Shown: positions 35,601 to 42,668 of the stretch, piece after piece
How the letters are laid out: each line of letters begins with the position of its first letter
Numbering within the stretch: the stretch's first letter is position 1
DNA from: CALMZY01 sp052033915
GTDB taxonomy: Bacteria; Verrucomicrobiota; Kiritimatiellia; CAIQIC01; JAGNIJ01
Direction of reading: 5' to 3'
Assembly: GCA_052033915.1 (NCBI GenBank)
Contig: JBPOJF010000013.1
Span: 62,001-126,000 of the forward strand
Length of the DNA: 64,000 nucleotides
Position numbers and translations under genes: made by a program
Notes under the pieces: generated by a model
Databases searched by the model: none
Told to the model about the DNA's origin: nothing
Seen by the model: only the letters and a program-made list of their open reading frames with translations

Positions 35601-36815
35601 CTAGAACTGGGTTTTCCACCCCACATCAACCCGATTCTCCACGAAATCCTCGCGCATCTTGGCTCCGTTGTTGTACTCGAGATCGGATGTGAAGTCAGAG
35701 TACTGCCAACCGGCTTCCAGCCAGTTCGACCGATTGACCTGGTAGGTCACGCGCGCGCTGACCTGCAGGGTCTCTTCTTTCCCGTCCTTCGCGCCGACCA
35801 ACGGATGGGCCGGATCGGGTTCGCGGAGCGCCTGGTCCGCGCTGTAATCCCCCACGATGTAGCTGCCCGACAGATAGAGCGCCACACGCGCCGTGAGATC
35901 GTGAGCAATACTGGCGTACATCTGCGCGCGGTCCTGGCTCGCAAACGGATATACTTCCGTCTCGAACATGGAGTAGCCGACGCCCGCGCTGATGCGCGTC
36001 GCCGGGGTTGGAAGGAACGTGGCCGAGGCGTCCACATACGGCGAGCTCTGCGAGTCGATCTTGTCGTCGTTGAATTCCTTCTGCTGGAAACCGCCCACCA
36101 CATTCCCGATCAGGCTGGGGCTGAAGATCTGTTCAACGCCGCCGCCCACATACACGCTCTTCGAGCCGCGATCCGGACCTTCATACTCGACGCCCTCGCC
36201 GCGGAACTCGCCGATCAGCGTGGTCTCCGGAACCACCTGGTGCCGCAGGGTCAGCCCGCCGACAAACAGGTCGTAATCTTCGGAGTTGGAATAGATGTCC
36301 TCATCATACCGCAGGGCGATATACCGGCCGGCCAGTTCCAACCGCGTCGACGGCCGCAGGAGATAGCCCAAGGTGCCGTTGAGGGTGTTGTAGTAGAAAT
36401 CGCTGTTCTCCCGGACCAGGTCGCCGTTGCCATCCTTCAGCTTGGGGGATTCGCCGCGGCGCAGCGTGTCCACCACGCTCAACGTCACGCGGGGCGAGAA
36501 CGTCTGGTTCAGGATGAAATCCAGTTCATTCTGAAAATCAGTGCTGTCGGACGGCCTATCGTCCCACCACACATAGGAGGGGCGATAGCGCACGCCGATG
36601 TACGTGTTCTGCAGGTTGAAATTGACGAGGAATTCCAGTTCTTCAATGATCTTGAAGCTGCTTTCCTTGTCGTTTTCAGACTGGTAAATATTGTCGTCGT
36701 ACTCGAAGCGCAGGCGGTTGTTGACCTGGAACGGCTTGGCTCCCTCACGGGCCCATGCGGCATCAGCCATTGCCAGCACAAACAGAAAAGCGCACAGCCA
36801 TTTTGTCCATTTCAT
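35601..36815 (-). CDS. Outer-membrane beta-barrel protein of the polysaccharide locus
   Basis: This 404-residue protein has a signal peptide, MKWTKWLCAFLFVLAMADAA. Alternating amphipathic strands follow throughout: NNRLRFEYDDNIYQSEND, YIGVRYRPSYVWWDDRPSDS, GYLLRPSTRLELAGRYIALR, and a C-terminal strand FVENRVDVGWKTQF ending in Phe, as in Omp85-inserted barrels. Barrels with this DDNIYQSE-type opening are frequent in exopolysaccharide loci of Gram-negative bacteria, where they may help secretion. ATG 36815 has a GAGGAGA ribosome-binding site 8 bases upstream. The exact family is not recognised. Confidence 0.82.
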   Translation of the reverse strand: MKWTKWLCAFLFVLAMADAAWAREGAKPFQVNNRLRFEYDDNIYQSENDKESSFKIIEELEFLVNFNLQNTYIGVRYRPSYVWWDDRPSDSTDFQNELDFILNQTFSPRVTLSVVDTLRRGESPKLKDGNGDLVRENSDFYYNTLNGTLGYLLRPSTRLELAGRYIALRYDEDIYSNSEDYDLFVGGLTLRHQVVPETTLIGEFRGEGVEYEGPDRGSKSVYVGGGVEQIFSPSLIGNVVGGFQQKEFNDDKIDSQSSPYVDASATFLPTPATRISAGVGYSMFETEVYPFASQDRAQMYASIAHDLTARVALYLSGSYIVGDYSADQALREPDPAHPLVGAKDGKEETLQVSARVTYQVNRSNWLEAGWQYSDFTSDLEYNNGAKMREDFVENRVDVGWKTQF

Positions 36816-36872
36816 CGGCCTATCTCCTCGGTTCCGTTGATGCATCACAATTCACCTTGAAAATCGTCTGCC

Positions 36873-37490
36873 TCAGTCCTGGGTCACGGGTTTCGGCTTG
36901 AACTCGTCGGCAATGAATTCAAACTGGCTCAACACGCGCACCACATAGGCCATATCCACACCGTACTGGGTCTCGTCGAGCGGATTGAACTTGTGACGCT
37001 TTTCCAGCGGATCGACCTGCGGCGATGCCACATGAACCGCCACCGGTTCCGCCAAAGGTTCGACGTAGCTCACGGTTTCGCCCACGGCATCCAGCGGAAC
37101 GCCCTGCGCCTTCAGGTAATCGATCCATTCCTTCGGATCCTCGGGATGCTTGATGTCGCCCTGCTTCTTCATGGCCTGCACAATCACGCGGGCCAGATCC
37201 GCCTTGATCACGGGGTTGCCGGGCTTCCAGCCATCCTTGGGGGCAATGCCGTTATCCATGAGCAACGTAAAGCACTGCTGATCGCTGGGGGCTGCCGGGA
37301 GAAAACGCGAAAGACCCAGAACCTGAACCAGGAGATGGGCCAGTTCGGCCTGGGAAACCTCCGCCGTCTTGGTCACAGGAGCCTTCTTTGCCCTGGCGGG
37401 TTGAGGATTCTTTTCCGCGGCGGTTACGGAGGGAACAGCAAAGGCGATGCAAAGAACCGCAACCAACAACACCGACCACATTTTCTTCAT
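36873..37490 (-). CDS. Exported SLH-like protein of unknown function
   Basis: This 205-residue protein has a clear signal peptide (MKKMWSVLLVAVLCIAFAVP). Its body has two helical stretches resembling S-layer-homology halves: VSQAELAHLLVQVLGLSRFL and NPVIKADLARVIVQAMKKQG. A short conserved-looking end follows: NPLDETQYGVDMAYVVRVLS. It is the first gene of the polysaccharide locus, behind the candidate promoter at 37589-37616, and a GGAGG precedes ATG 37490. I do not recognise a named family. An envelope anchoring or assembly role would fit the position but is speculative. Confidence 0.72.
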   Translation of the reverse strand: MKKMWSVLLVAVLCIAFAVPSVTAAEKNPQPARAKKAPVTKTAEVSQAELAHLLVQVLGLSRFLPAAPSDQQCFTLLMDNGIAPKDGWKPGNPVIKADLARVIVQAMKKQGDIKHPEDPKEWIDYLKAQGVPLDAVGETVSYVEPLAEPVAVHVASPQVDPLEKRHKFNPLDETQYGVDMAYVVRVLSQFEFIADEFKPKPVTQD

Positions 37491-37563
37491 ATTTGAGACC
37501 TCCACGTTCAGATCACCCATGGCGCTTGCCACAAACTGACAGAACAAACCCCGTACGCGAATA

Positions 37564-37575
37564 TAGTTGCAACTA
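37564..37575. promoter_or_regulatory. Perfect 12-bp palindrome at polysaccharide-locus start site
   Basis: TAGTTGCAACTA is a perfect palindrome lying 13 bases downstream of the candidate -10 element, which places it at about +6 to +17 of the transcript. Palindromes of this size and base pattern are typical of MarR-type operators. The locus encodes a GbsR/MarR protein, but its likely site at 30531 has a different sequence, so the binding protein is open. Confidence 0.5.
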
Positions 37576-37588
37576 CATATAGAGCATT

Positions 37589-37616
37589 AGTATCCCGACC
37601 CGAGAGAACCGGTCAA
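37589..37616 (-). promoter_or_regulatory. Candidate sigma-70 promoter of the polysaccharide locus
   Basis: On the minus strand, TTGACC (37611-37616) and GATACT (37589-37594) are separated by 16 bases. They lie about 100 bases upstream of the first gene of the locus and overlap no gene. A 12-bp palindrome follows the -10. The match is good at -35 and moderate at -10. Confidence 0.55.
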
Positions 37617-37732
37617 CAACATTTTCCGCGAAATACGCGGGGTTTTTGTGAAAATCCGAGGGGGGATCCTTCCCCTCGCGGGTCATGAGACCTCGGGTTG
37701 TCACCGAATATGCCTTCTGATACTGTTTGCGC

Positions 37733-38713
37733 ATGACGCCGAGAACCTCGTTTACCTTCAAGCTGACCCCGGGACAGCAGACCACGCTCGCGGCTCTTCT
37801 GAAAGCCGGGAACTACATCCCGCGCGAAGTCGAACACACCATCGCGGCGGCGGAGGGTCAGGACTGCAAGATCGCCCTCTACAAGAGCGGCAAATGCCTC
37901 GTCCAGGGCCGCGGGGCGCAGGACTGGGTGACGTTTGTTCTCGAACCCCAGGTGCTTCAGGAAGCACATCTCGGCTACGAGAAGATTCTCAACCCCAAAG
38001 CGTCACAACCCCACATGGGCATCGACGAAAGCGGAAAGGGCGATTTCTTCGGCCCCCTCGTCATCGCCGCGGCGTACGCCGATGAACGCCTCACGGACGC
38101 GCTGCAGGAGATGAACGTCCGCGACAGCAAGACCGTTACGAGCGACCGCAAGGCGCTCGAGATGGCCCGGGACATCCGCAATCTGCTCGGAAAGCGGTTC
38201 GCGATCGTCACCATCGGTCCCCGCGCGTACAACCGCCTCTACGCCGGCATGCGAAACGTCAACAAGATCCTCGCCTGGGGCCACGCGAGGGCCATCGAGA
38301 ATCTTCTGGAGAAGGTGCCCGATTGCCCCCGCGCCATCTCCGACCAGTTCGGCCCGAAACGGCAGATCGAACAGGCGCTCATGAAGAAGGGCCGGAAGAT
38401 CGAACTCGTCCAGCGCCACAAGGCGGAGTCCGATATGGCCGTCGCGGCCGCCTCCCTTCTCGCGCGCGCCGGGTTCCTTCTCGCGCTCATCGACCTCCAG
38501 AAGAAATTCGGTGTCGCCATTCCGAAAGGCGCCTCCGCCCACGTGCAGGACACCGCGGTCAAGCTGATCGGCAAGCACTCCCCCCGGATCCTCCTCGATA
38601 TCGCCAAGTGCCATTTCAAAACCGCCGACGTCGTGCTCGGGAAAACTTCGTTCGACCGGAGCATTCTGGGGCCGGAAGGCCAGGCGACGTCGAAGACGCC
38701 GGGGGGGGAATGA
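37733..38713 (+). CDS. rnhC: Ribonuclease HIII
   Basis: It cleaves the RNA strand of RNA-DNA hybrids. The N-terminal TBP-like domain (residues about 5-90: SFTFKLTPGQQTTLAALLKA) distinguishes RNase HIII from HII. The catalytic domain begins with HMGIDESGKGDFFGPLVIAA and has VRDSKTVTSDRKALEMARDI, ISDQFGPKRQIEQALMKKGR and VQRHKAESDMAVAAASLLAR, covering the acidic Mg-binding residues. The protein has about 326 residues, normal for the family. It starts at ATG 37733 (TTG 37727 is the alternative). No ribosome-binding site is visible, and TTGTCA-N17-TACTGT (37698-37726) directly upstream would give a nearly leaderless mRNA. Confidence 0.93.
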   Translation: MTPRTSFTFKLTPGQQTTLAALLKAGNYIPREVEHTIAAAEGQDCKIALYKSGKCLVQGRGAQDWVTFVLEPQVLQEAHLGYEKILNPKASQPHMGIDESGKGDFFGPLVIAAAYADERLTDALQEMNVRDSKTVTSDRKALEMARDIRNLLGKRFAIVTIGPRAYNRLYAGMRNVNKILAWGHARAIENLLEKVPDCPRAISDQFGPKRQIEQALMKKGRKIELVQRHKAESDMAVAAASLLARAGFLLALIDLQKKFGVAIPKGASAHVQDTAVKLIGKHSPRILLDIAKCHFKTADVVLGKTSFDRSILGPEGQATSKTPGGE

Positions 38714-38740
38714 CGAATGACCCATGGTGAATGCCTAATG

Positions 38741-38816
38741 AATGACGAAGTCCGAATGACGAGTCGGATCGGCATTCCGGAATGCGTCATTCATTCGTCA
38801 TTCGCGCTTCGTCATT
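38741..38816. repeat. Heptad-type inverted repeat (GAATGAC family)
   Basis: The 123-base gap between rnhC and the next gene is built of GAATGAC/GTCATTC units. The arms at 38741-38762 and 38795-38816 pair over 22 bases with two mismatches. The loop contains a perfect 14-bp palindrome, GCATTCCGGAATGC (38772-38785). Further half-units extend to 38709 and 38822. Both genes read through it on the plus strand. No T-run marks it as an ordinary terminator. Confidence 0.8.
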
Positions 38817-38835
38817 TGCCATTGCGAGGCGCCGC

Positions 38836-39693
38836 ATGAAACTGATCCGCTTCGGTCCGCCCAACCAGGAACGCCCCGGCGTCCTCATCGAAAAGGATTC
38901 GAAGATCCTCGATGTGCGCGCCATGGCGTTCGATATCAAGGACTTCAACGGCCATTTCTTCACGCACTGGGGAATCCGGCGCGTCCAGGCTCTCTTGAAG
39001 GAGCCGTCGCTCAAAACCGTCCCGGCCGACGGCGTGCGCCTCGGCCCGCCCGTCGCGAGACCCGGAAAAATCGTCTGCCTCGGCAAGAACTACGCGGATC
39101 ACGCGGCGGAGTTCGACGCTGAAATTCCTTCCTCCCCCATCCTCTTCAGCAAGGCCCCCACGTCGCTCGTCGGACCGTTCGACCCGATCCTCCTCCCGTG
39201 CGGCGCGAACATCGTCGACGGCGAAGTCGAACTGGCGGTCGTGATCGGCCGAACGGCGCGCGGCGTACAGGAATCCGATGCCCTTCAGTTCGTCGCCGGT
39301 TATACCGTTTTGAACGATGTCACCGACCGCGAGGCCCAGAAAGAGGGCAGACAGTGGTTCCGCGCGAAGAGCGCCGACACGTTCTGCCCGCTTGGCCCAT
39401 ACCTCGTCACGCCGGACGAAATCCGCGACCCGCAGAACCTGCGCCTGTATTCGAAAATCAACGGGCAGACCCTGCAGGACAACAGCACATCGAAGATGAT
39501 CTTCAAGATCGCGCACCTGATCTCGTTCATCAGTTCATCGATCACGCTGGAAGCCGGCGACATCCTCGCCACGGGAACGCCGGGCGGAATCGGCTCGGCA
39601 CACAAACCGCCCGTCCTGCTGCGGCCCGGAGACACCATCGAGGCCGGTATCGAGGGCTTGGGCAGGCAACGCGGAACGGCACAGGCATCGTAG
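38836..39693 (+). CDS. Fumarylacetoacetate hydrolase family protein
   Basis: This 285-residue enzyme is of the FAH/HpcE superfamily, whose metal-dependent members hydrolyse C-C bonds, decarboxylate or isomerise keto-acids. Visible features are IVCLGKNYADHAAEFDAEIP, PILFSKAPTSLVGPFDPILL, the metal-binding DGEVELAVVIGRTARGVQES, GYTVLNDVTDREAQKEGRQW, SKMIFKIAHLISFISSSITL and GDILATGTPGGIGSAHKPP. The N-terminal lid domain is short. ATG 38836 with GAGG upstream is preferred over the start at 38782, which lies inside the repeat. The physiological substrate is unknown. The gene ends before a strong bidirectional terminator. Confidence 0.92.
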   Translation: MKLIRFGPPNQERPGVLIEKDSKILDVRAMAFDIKDFNGHFFTHWGIRRVQALLKEPSLKTVPADGVRLGPPVARPGKIVCLGKNYADHAAEFDAEIPSSPILFSKAPTSLVGPFDPILLPCGANIVDGEVELAVVIGRTARGVQESDALQFVAGYTVLNDVTDREAQKEGRQWFRAKSADTFCPLGPYLVTPDEIRDPQNLRLYSKINGQTLQDNSTSKMIFKIAHLISFISSSITLEAGDILATGTPGGIGSAHKPPVLLRPGDTIEAGIEGLGRQRGTAQAS

Positions 39694-39777
39694 CCCGGAT
39701 ATTGCACGAGAGCTCGCGCAACAAGCGGACGAGCATAATCCCGCAGCGCTTCCCTTTGTTCAGAACCCCGAAAAAGA

Positions 39778-39809
39778 GAAAAGGATGGCGGGTACCCGCC
39801 ATCCTTTTC
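39778..39809. terminator. Bidirectional intrinsic terminator
   Basis: A perfect 32-base palindrome, with arms reading GAAAAGGATGGCGGGT and its exact complement, lies between the convergent FAH-family gene (+) and HU gene (-). A-rich and T-rich flanks on each side give a U-run in both directions, so it can end both transcripts. It is 85 bases after the first gene and 29 bases after the second. Confidence 0.9.
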
Positions 39810-39837
39810 CACACCTAAAACGCCCAGGATTGTCAGT

Positions 39838-40116
39838 TTAGCGGCCGAGGATCGCGTCCTTCGCAGCCTTCGCCACGCGGAACTTCACAACCTTCTTGGC
39901 CGGGATCTGAATCTGTTCGCCTGTCGCCGGATTACGGCCGATGCGAGCGGCGCGATTCACAAGGACGAGCTTGCCGAGACCGGGAATCGTAAAGCTGTTC
40001 TTCGCTTCCTTGTAAGCGAGCTTGCACAGTTCATCAAAAAACAGAGCGACCTGCTTTTTCGCGAGGCCTGTCTTCTCCGCCAACTGTCCCTGAATCTGAG
40101 CCTTGGTCAACGCCAT
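39838..40116 (-). CDS. HU family DNA-binding protein
   Basis: This 92-residue histone-like protein bends and compacts DNA as a dimer. The family pattern is complete: MALTKAQIQGQLAEKTGLAK, QVALFFDELCKLAYKEAKNS, FTIPGLGKLVLVNRAARIGR, NPATGEQIQIPAKKVVKFRV and AKAAKDAILGR. The beta-arm RNPATGEQIQIPAKK is canonical. A strong AGGAGG precedes the ATG. It is monocistronic, with a TATAAA at 40192-40197 (minus strand) as a possible -10 and the palindromic terminator behind it. Confidence 0.95.
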   Translation of the reverse strand: MALTKAQIQGQLAEKTGLAKKQVALFFDELCKLAYKEAKNSFTIPGLGKLVLVNRAARIGRNPATGEQIQIPAKKVVKFRVAKAAKDAILGR

Positions 40117-40191
40117 GACTATCCTCCTTCGGTTTGAGTTTGCTGCCTACAGACTAAATCCGATCCAATTTCACCCGGCATTGTGGTGTGA

Positions 40192-40197
40192 TTTATA
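40192..40197 (-). promoter_or_regulatory. Possible -10 element of the HU gene
   Basis: TATAAA on the minus strand lies about 76 bases upstream of the HU start, in an AT-rich stretch. No clear -35 hexamer is placed at 16-18 bases, so only the -10 is suggested. Confidence 0.35.
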
Positions 40198-40236
40198 GGC
40201 AAAACAAGTGTTTTTTTCGTTTTTTTGGGGCGTTTT

Positions 40237-40809
40237 TCAGCGCCCGCGCGCATCGAAATCCGCTTGTTCGACAACCATCTCGCGCGCGATCGCCTGCGCC
40301 TTTTCGGACCCGTCCACTTTCGCAACAATCGCGAGCGCGAATTCGAAACAAGTCCCCGCTCCCTGGCTCGTGATGACGTTGCCGTCAATCACCACGGCCT
40401 CGTTCACGTATTGAGCCTGCGTCAGCTCCGGCCCAATGTCGGGATAGCACGTCGCCTTGCGGCCCGCCAGCACGCCCGCGCGCTGAAGAACCAAGGGCCC
40501 GGCGCACACCGCTGCGACAATCTTCCCCGCGCGATGCAGACCGCGGATCGCCTCATGTAAAGACTCTTCCTGGAGAAAACTCTCCACGCCCTTCGCGCCG
40601 CCCGGCACGACGATCAGGTCGAACAAGGAAGGATCGATCTCGTCCCATGCGGCGTCCGGAACAATCTTCACCCCGCGCGAGGCTGTAATGACGCCTTTTT
40701 TCAGGCCGGCCGCAACCACCTCCCATTTCGCGCGCCGCAACGTGTCGATCACAATAACGGCTTCCATCTCTTCCGTGCCGTCGGTTATCGGAACCAGTAC
40801 TCGTGTCAT
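40237..40809 (-). CDS. DJ-1/PfpI family protein
   Basis: This 190-residue protein has the glutamine-amidotransferase-like fold. It opens with VLVPITDGTEEMEAVIVIDT, continues with FDLIVVPGGAKGVESFLQEE, and has the nucleophile-elbow cysteine in GKIVAAVCAGPLVLQRAGVL. YPDIGPELTQAQYVNEAVVI and NVITSQGAGTCFEFALAIVA complete the DJ-1-type pattern. Bacterial members act as chaperones, glyoxalases or deglycases, and which of these applies cannot be told. Its ATG at 40809 lies downstream of the histidine-kinase gene, from which it is separated by an inverted repeat. Confidence 0.92.
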   Translation of the reverse strand: MTRVLVPITDGTEEMEAVIVIDTLRRAKWEVVAAGLKKGVITASRGVKIVPDAAWDEIDPSLFDLIVVPGGAKGVESFLQEESLHEAIRGLHRAGKIVAAVCAGPLVLQRAGVLAGRKATCYPDIGPELTQAQYVNEAVVIDGNVITSQGAGTCFEFALAIVAKVDGSEKAQAIAREMVVEQADFDARGR

Positions 40810-40848
40810 GTGCAGGCCCTCCAAGATAGAAGTAATATGACGGGGGAT

Positions 40849-40897
40849 AGTCCAAAGTCCAAGGTCCAAAAATACTCTGCCCTTTAGACTTTGGACT
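40849..40897. repeat. Heptad-type inverted repeat (GTCCAAA family)
   Basis: The 93-base gap between the hybrid kinase and the DJ-1 gene contains repeated GTCCAAA/GTCCAAG units. A perfect 11-bp inverted repeat (AGTCCAAAGTC at 40849-40859, GACTTTGGACT at 40887-40897) spans 27 bases. It is a second repeat type, different in sequence from the one at 38741 but of similar design. It starts 5 bases after the kinase stop codon. Confidence 0.75.
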
Positions 40898-40902
40898 TCT
40901 TC

Positions 40903-42441
40903 CTACTTCTTCCGCGCGTCGAGAATCGCGCGGACCTCGACGGCGAGCTTCTGACGGCTAAACGGTTTGGACAGGAATCGCGCGCTGGACACTTTCAGCA
41001 GGCGTTCCGCGGTCTTCGGCGTAAAGCCGGAAACAACCAGGATCGCGACCTTCGGGTTGATGCGCACGAGTTCACGGTAGACTTCCTCGCCATTCACGTA
41101 CGGCATGACAACATCCAACAGGACCAGGTCAATCTTCGACGCGTGCTGCTTGTACGTGTGGATGGCCTCTTCGCCGCCGGTCGCCGTCCAGACGGTGTAG
41201 CCGGACTTGTGCAGAAGCCGCTGGGTGATACTCAAGGCCAGCGGATCGTCGTCCACAACGAGAATCGTCTCCGTCCCGCCCGGTATGGCTTCGATATCGC
41301 GCTCTTCGACCACCACCGGCGTCTCCGGTTTGGCCGTTGGAATGTAGAGTCGGAAGCAGGCGCCGAGATTCTGCTCTGAATAAACCGTCACCCAACCGCC
41401 CATCGCGTGGATCATGTGCTGCACCACGCTGAGGCCCAGCCCCGTACCGGCTTTCTTGGTCGTGAAGAAGGGCTCAAAAATGTGTGGTTTGACGTCCTGC
41501 GCCATCCCCTGGCCGGTGTCGGTCACGGAAATGGTGATGTACGAGCCCGGCATGCGCTCCGGCCAGCGCTCGAGATCCTCCTGCTCCACCTTGACCAGGT
41601 CCACCTCGACGGAGAGGTTGCCGCCATCGGGCATCGCGTCCCGCGCGTTCAGGCAGAGGTTCAGCAGCGCGCGATACAGCACGACCGGGTCGGTGTGGAC
41701 CTTGGGCAGGGACGTCTTTTCGGGCGCGAACAGCGAGATGTTACGCGGAAGGGTCTTCTTCAGCATCGCGACCACGTCGTTCAGCACCACCTGGATATCC
41801 ACGTTCTCCATCCGCGGCGCCGAGTGGCGCGTGACGGAAAGGAGACGACCCGTCAGTTCGTTGGCCGTTTGCGCGGCATCCAGAATCTTGGCGATGTCCT
41901 TCTGGAACGGCTGGCCGGCCATCTGGTCCTGAAGCAGCGATGCGTAGGCCATGATGACGGTCAGCAGGTTCTTGAATTCGTGGGCGATTCCGATGGAAAG
42001 GTTCTCGACCAGTTCCATCTGCTGGGATTGAAGAACCTGCTTTTCGAGAGAACGTTCGCGGGTAACGTCACGAGCCACGATCATGGACCCGATACGCCCG
42101 TCGTTCGAGTCGTTCAAAGGGGAGACCCGGACATCCAGCAACCGCGCGTGATGATCGTCGGAAAAGCAGGTTGCCTCGCCAACCCACACATCCTCTTTCT
42201 CCAACACCTTGGAGATGTCGCCGAATGACAATCCTCCCTGAAACTGAAAACAGCCGTCCAGTTCGACCGGCCGCTCCATGACCTTCCCGGGGTTCACACC
42301 CAGCATACGGCCCATCGCGGCGTCCGCATAGATGATCTTGCCTTGCAAATCGGCAATCATCACTCCGTCATTGAGGAAATCGAGAGCTCGAAGAGGCAAG
42401 GACTTTTCGGGAGGCTGCGTATTGGGTGATTCTTTAGTCAC
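40903..42441 (-). CDS. PAS-histidine kinase-receiver hybrid sensor protein
   Basis: This 512-residue protein has a PAS domain (LNDGVMIADLQGKIIYADAA), then a dimerisation/phosphoacceptor helix with His in LSIGIAHEFKNLLTVIMAYA. The ATPase has N-box NLCLNARDAMPDGG, G1 box ITISVTDTGQGMAQDVKPHI and G2 box KKAGTGLGLSVVQHMIHAMG. The C-terminal receiver has ILVVDDDPLALSITQRLLHK, phospho-Asp in LVLLDVVMPYVNGEEV and Lys in FLSKPFSRQKL. It lacks transmembrane helices from the GTG at 42441, which has GGAG upstream; a GTG at 42600 would add a mildly hydrophobic N-terminus. A cytoplasmic sensor is likely. No separate response regulator is adjacent. Confidence 0.88.
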   Translation of the reverse strand: MTKESPNTQPPEKSLPLRALDFLNDGVMIADLQGKIIYADAAMGRMLGVNPGKVMERPVELDGCFQFQGGLSFGDISKVLEKEDVWVGEATCFSDDHHARLLDVRVSPLNDSNDGRIGSMIVARDVTRERSLEKQVLQSQQMELVENLSIGIAHEFKNLLTVIMAYASLLQDQMAGQPFQKDIAKILDAAQTANELTGRLLSVTRHSAPRMENVDIQVVLNDVVAMLKKTLPRNISLFAPEKTSLPKVHTDPVVLYRALLNLCLNARDAMPDGGNLSVEVDLVKVEQEDLERWPERMPGSYITISVTDTGQGMAQDVKPHIFEPFFTTKKAGTGLGLSVVQHMIHAMGGWVTVYSEQNLGACFRLYIPTAKPETPVVVEERDIEAIPGGTETILVVDDDPLALSITQRLLHKSGYTVWTATGGEEAIHTYKQHASKIDLVLLDVVMPYVNGEEVYRELVRINPKVAILVVSGFTPKTAERLLKVSSARFLSKPFSRQKLAVEVRAILDARKK

Positions 42442-42582
42442 ATTCCCGCTCCGCTGCACAAACTGTTGCGCAGTTGTACGTCCCGCGACTGACGCTATTG
42501 ATATGCCCAAAACGGCCAACCCGTAAAGGGCCCTCGGCCCCTTTCTTGTTCCGCCGCCTCGCAGCGACAGCGCGCGCGTTGA

Positions 42583-42611
42583 TTGACACCATTCTGGCAC
42601 AGAGGTAATTT
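42583..42611 (+). promoter_or_regulatory. Candidate promoter of the secreted amylase gene
   Basis: A consensus TTGACA (42583-42588) is followed after 17 bases by TAATTT (42606-42611), 57 bases upstream of the amylase ATG. The -10 is weak but the -35 and spacing are ideal. It faces away from the hybrid-kinase gene. Confidence 0.5.
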
Positions 42612-42668
42612 GAAAGGCAAGTTAATCGCTTTACGATTCGCAAACCGCCGTCATCGGGAGGCAAGGTC

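Noticed and set aside
42442..42600. N-terminal extension of the hybrid kinase from GTG 42600
   Set aside because: It would run over a GC-rich hairpin and add residues with no domain. GTG 42441 has a ribosome-binding sequence and starts just before the PAS domain.
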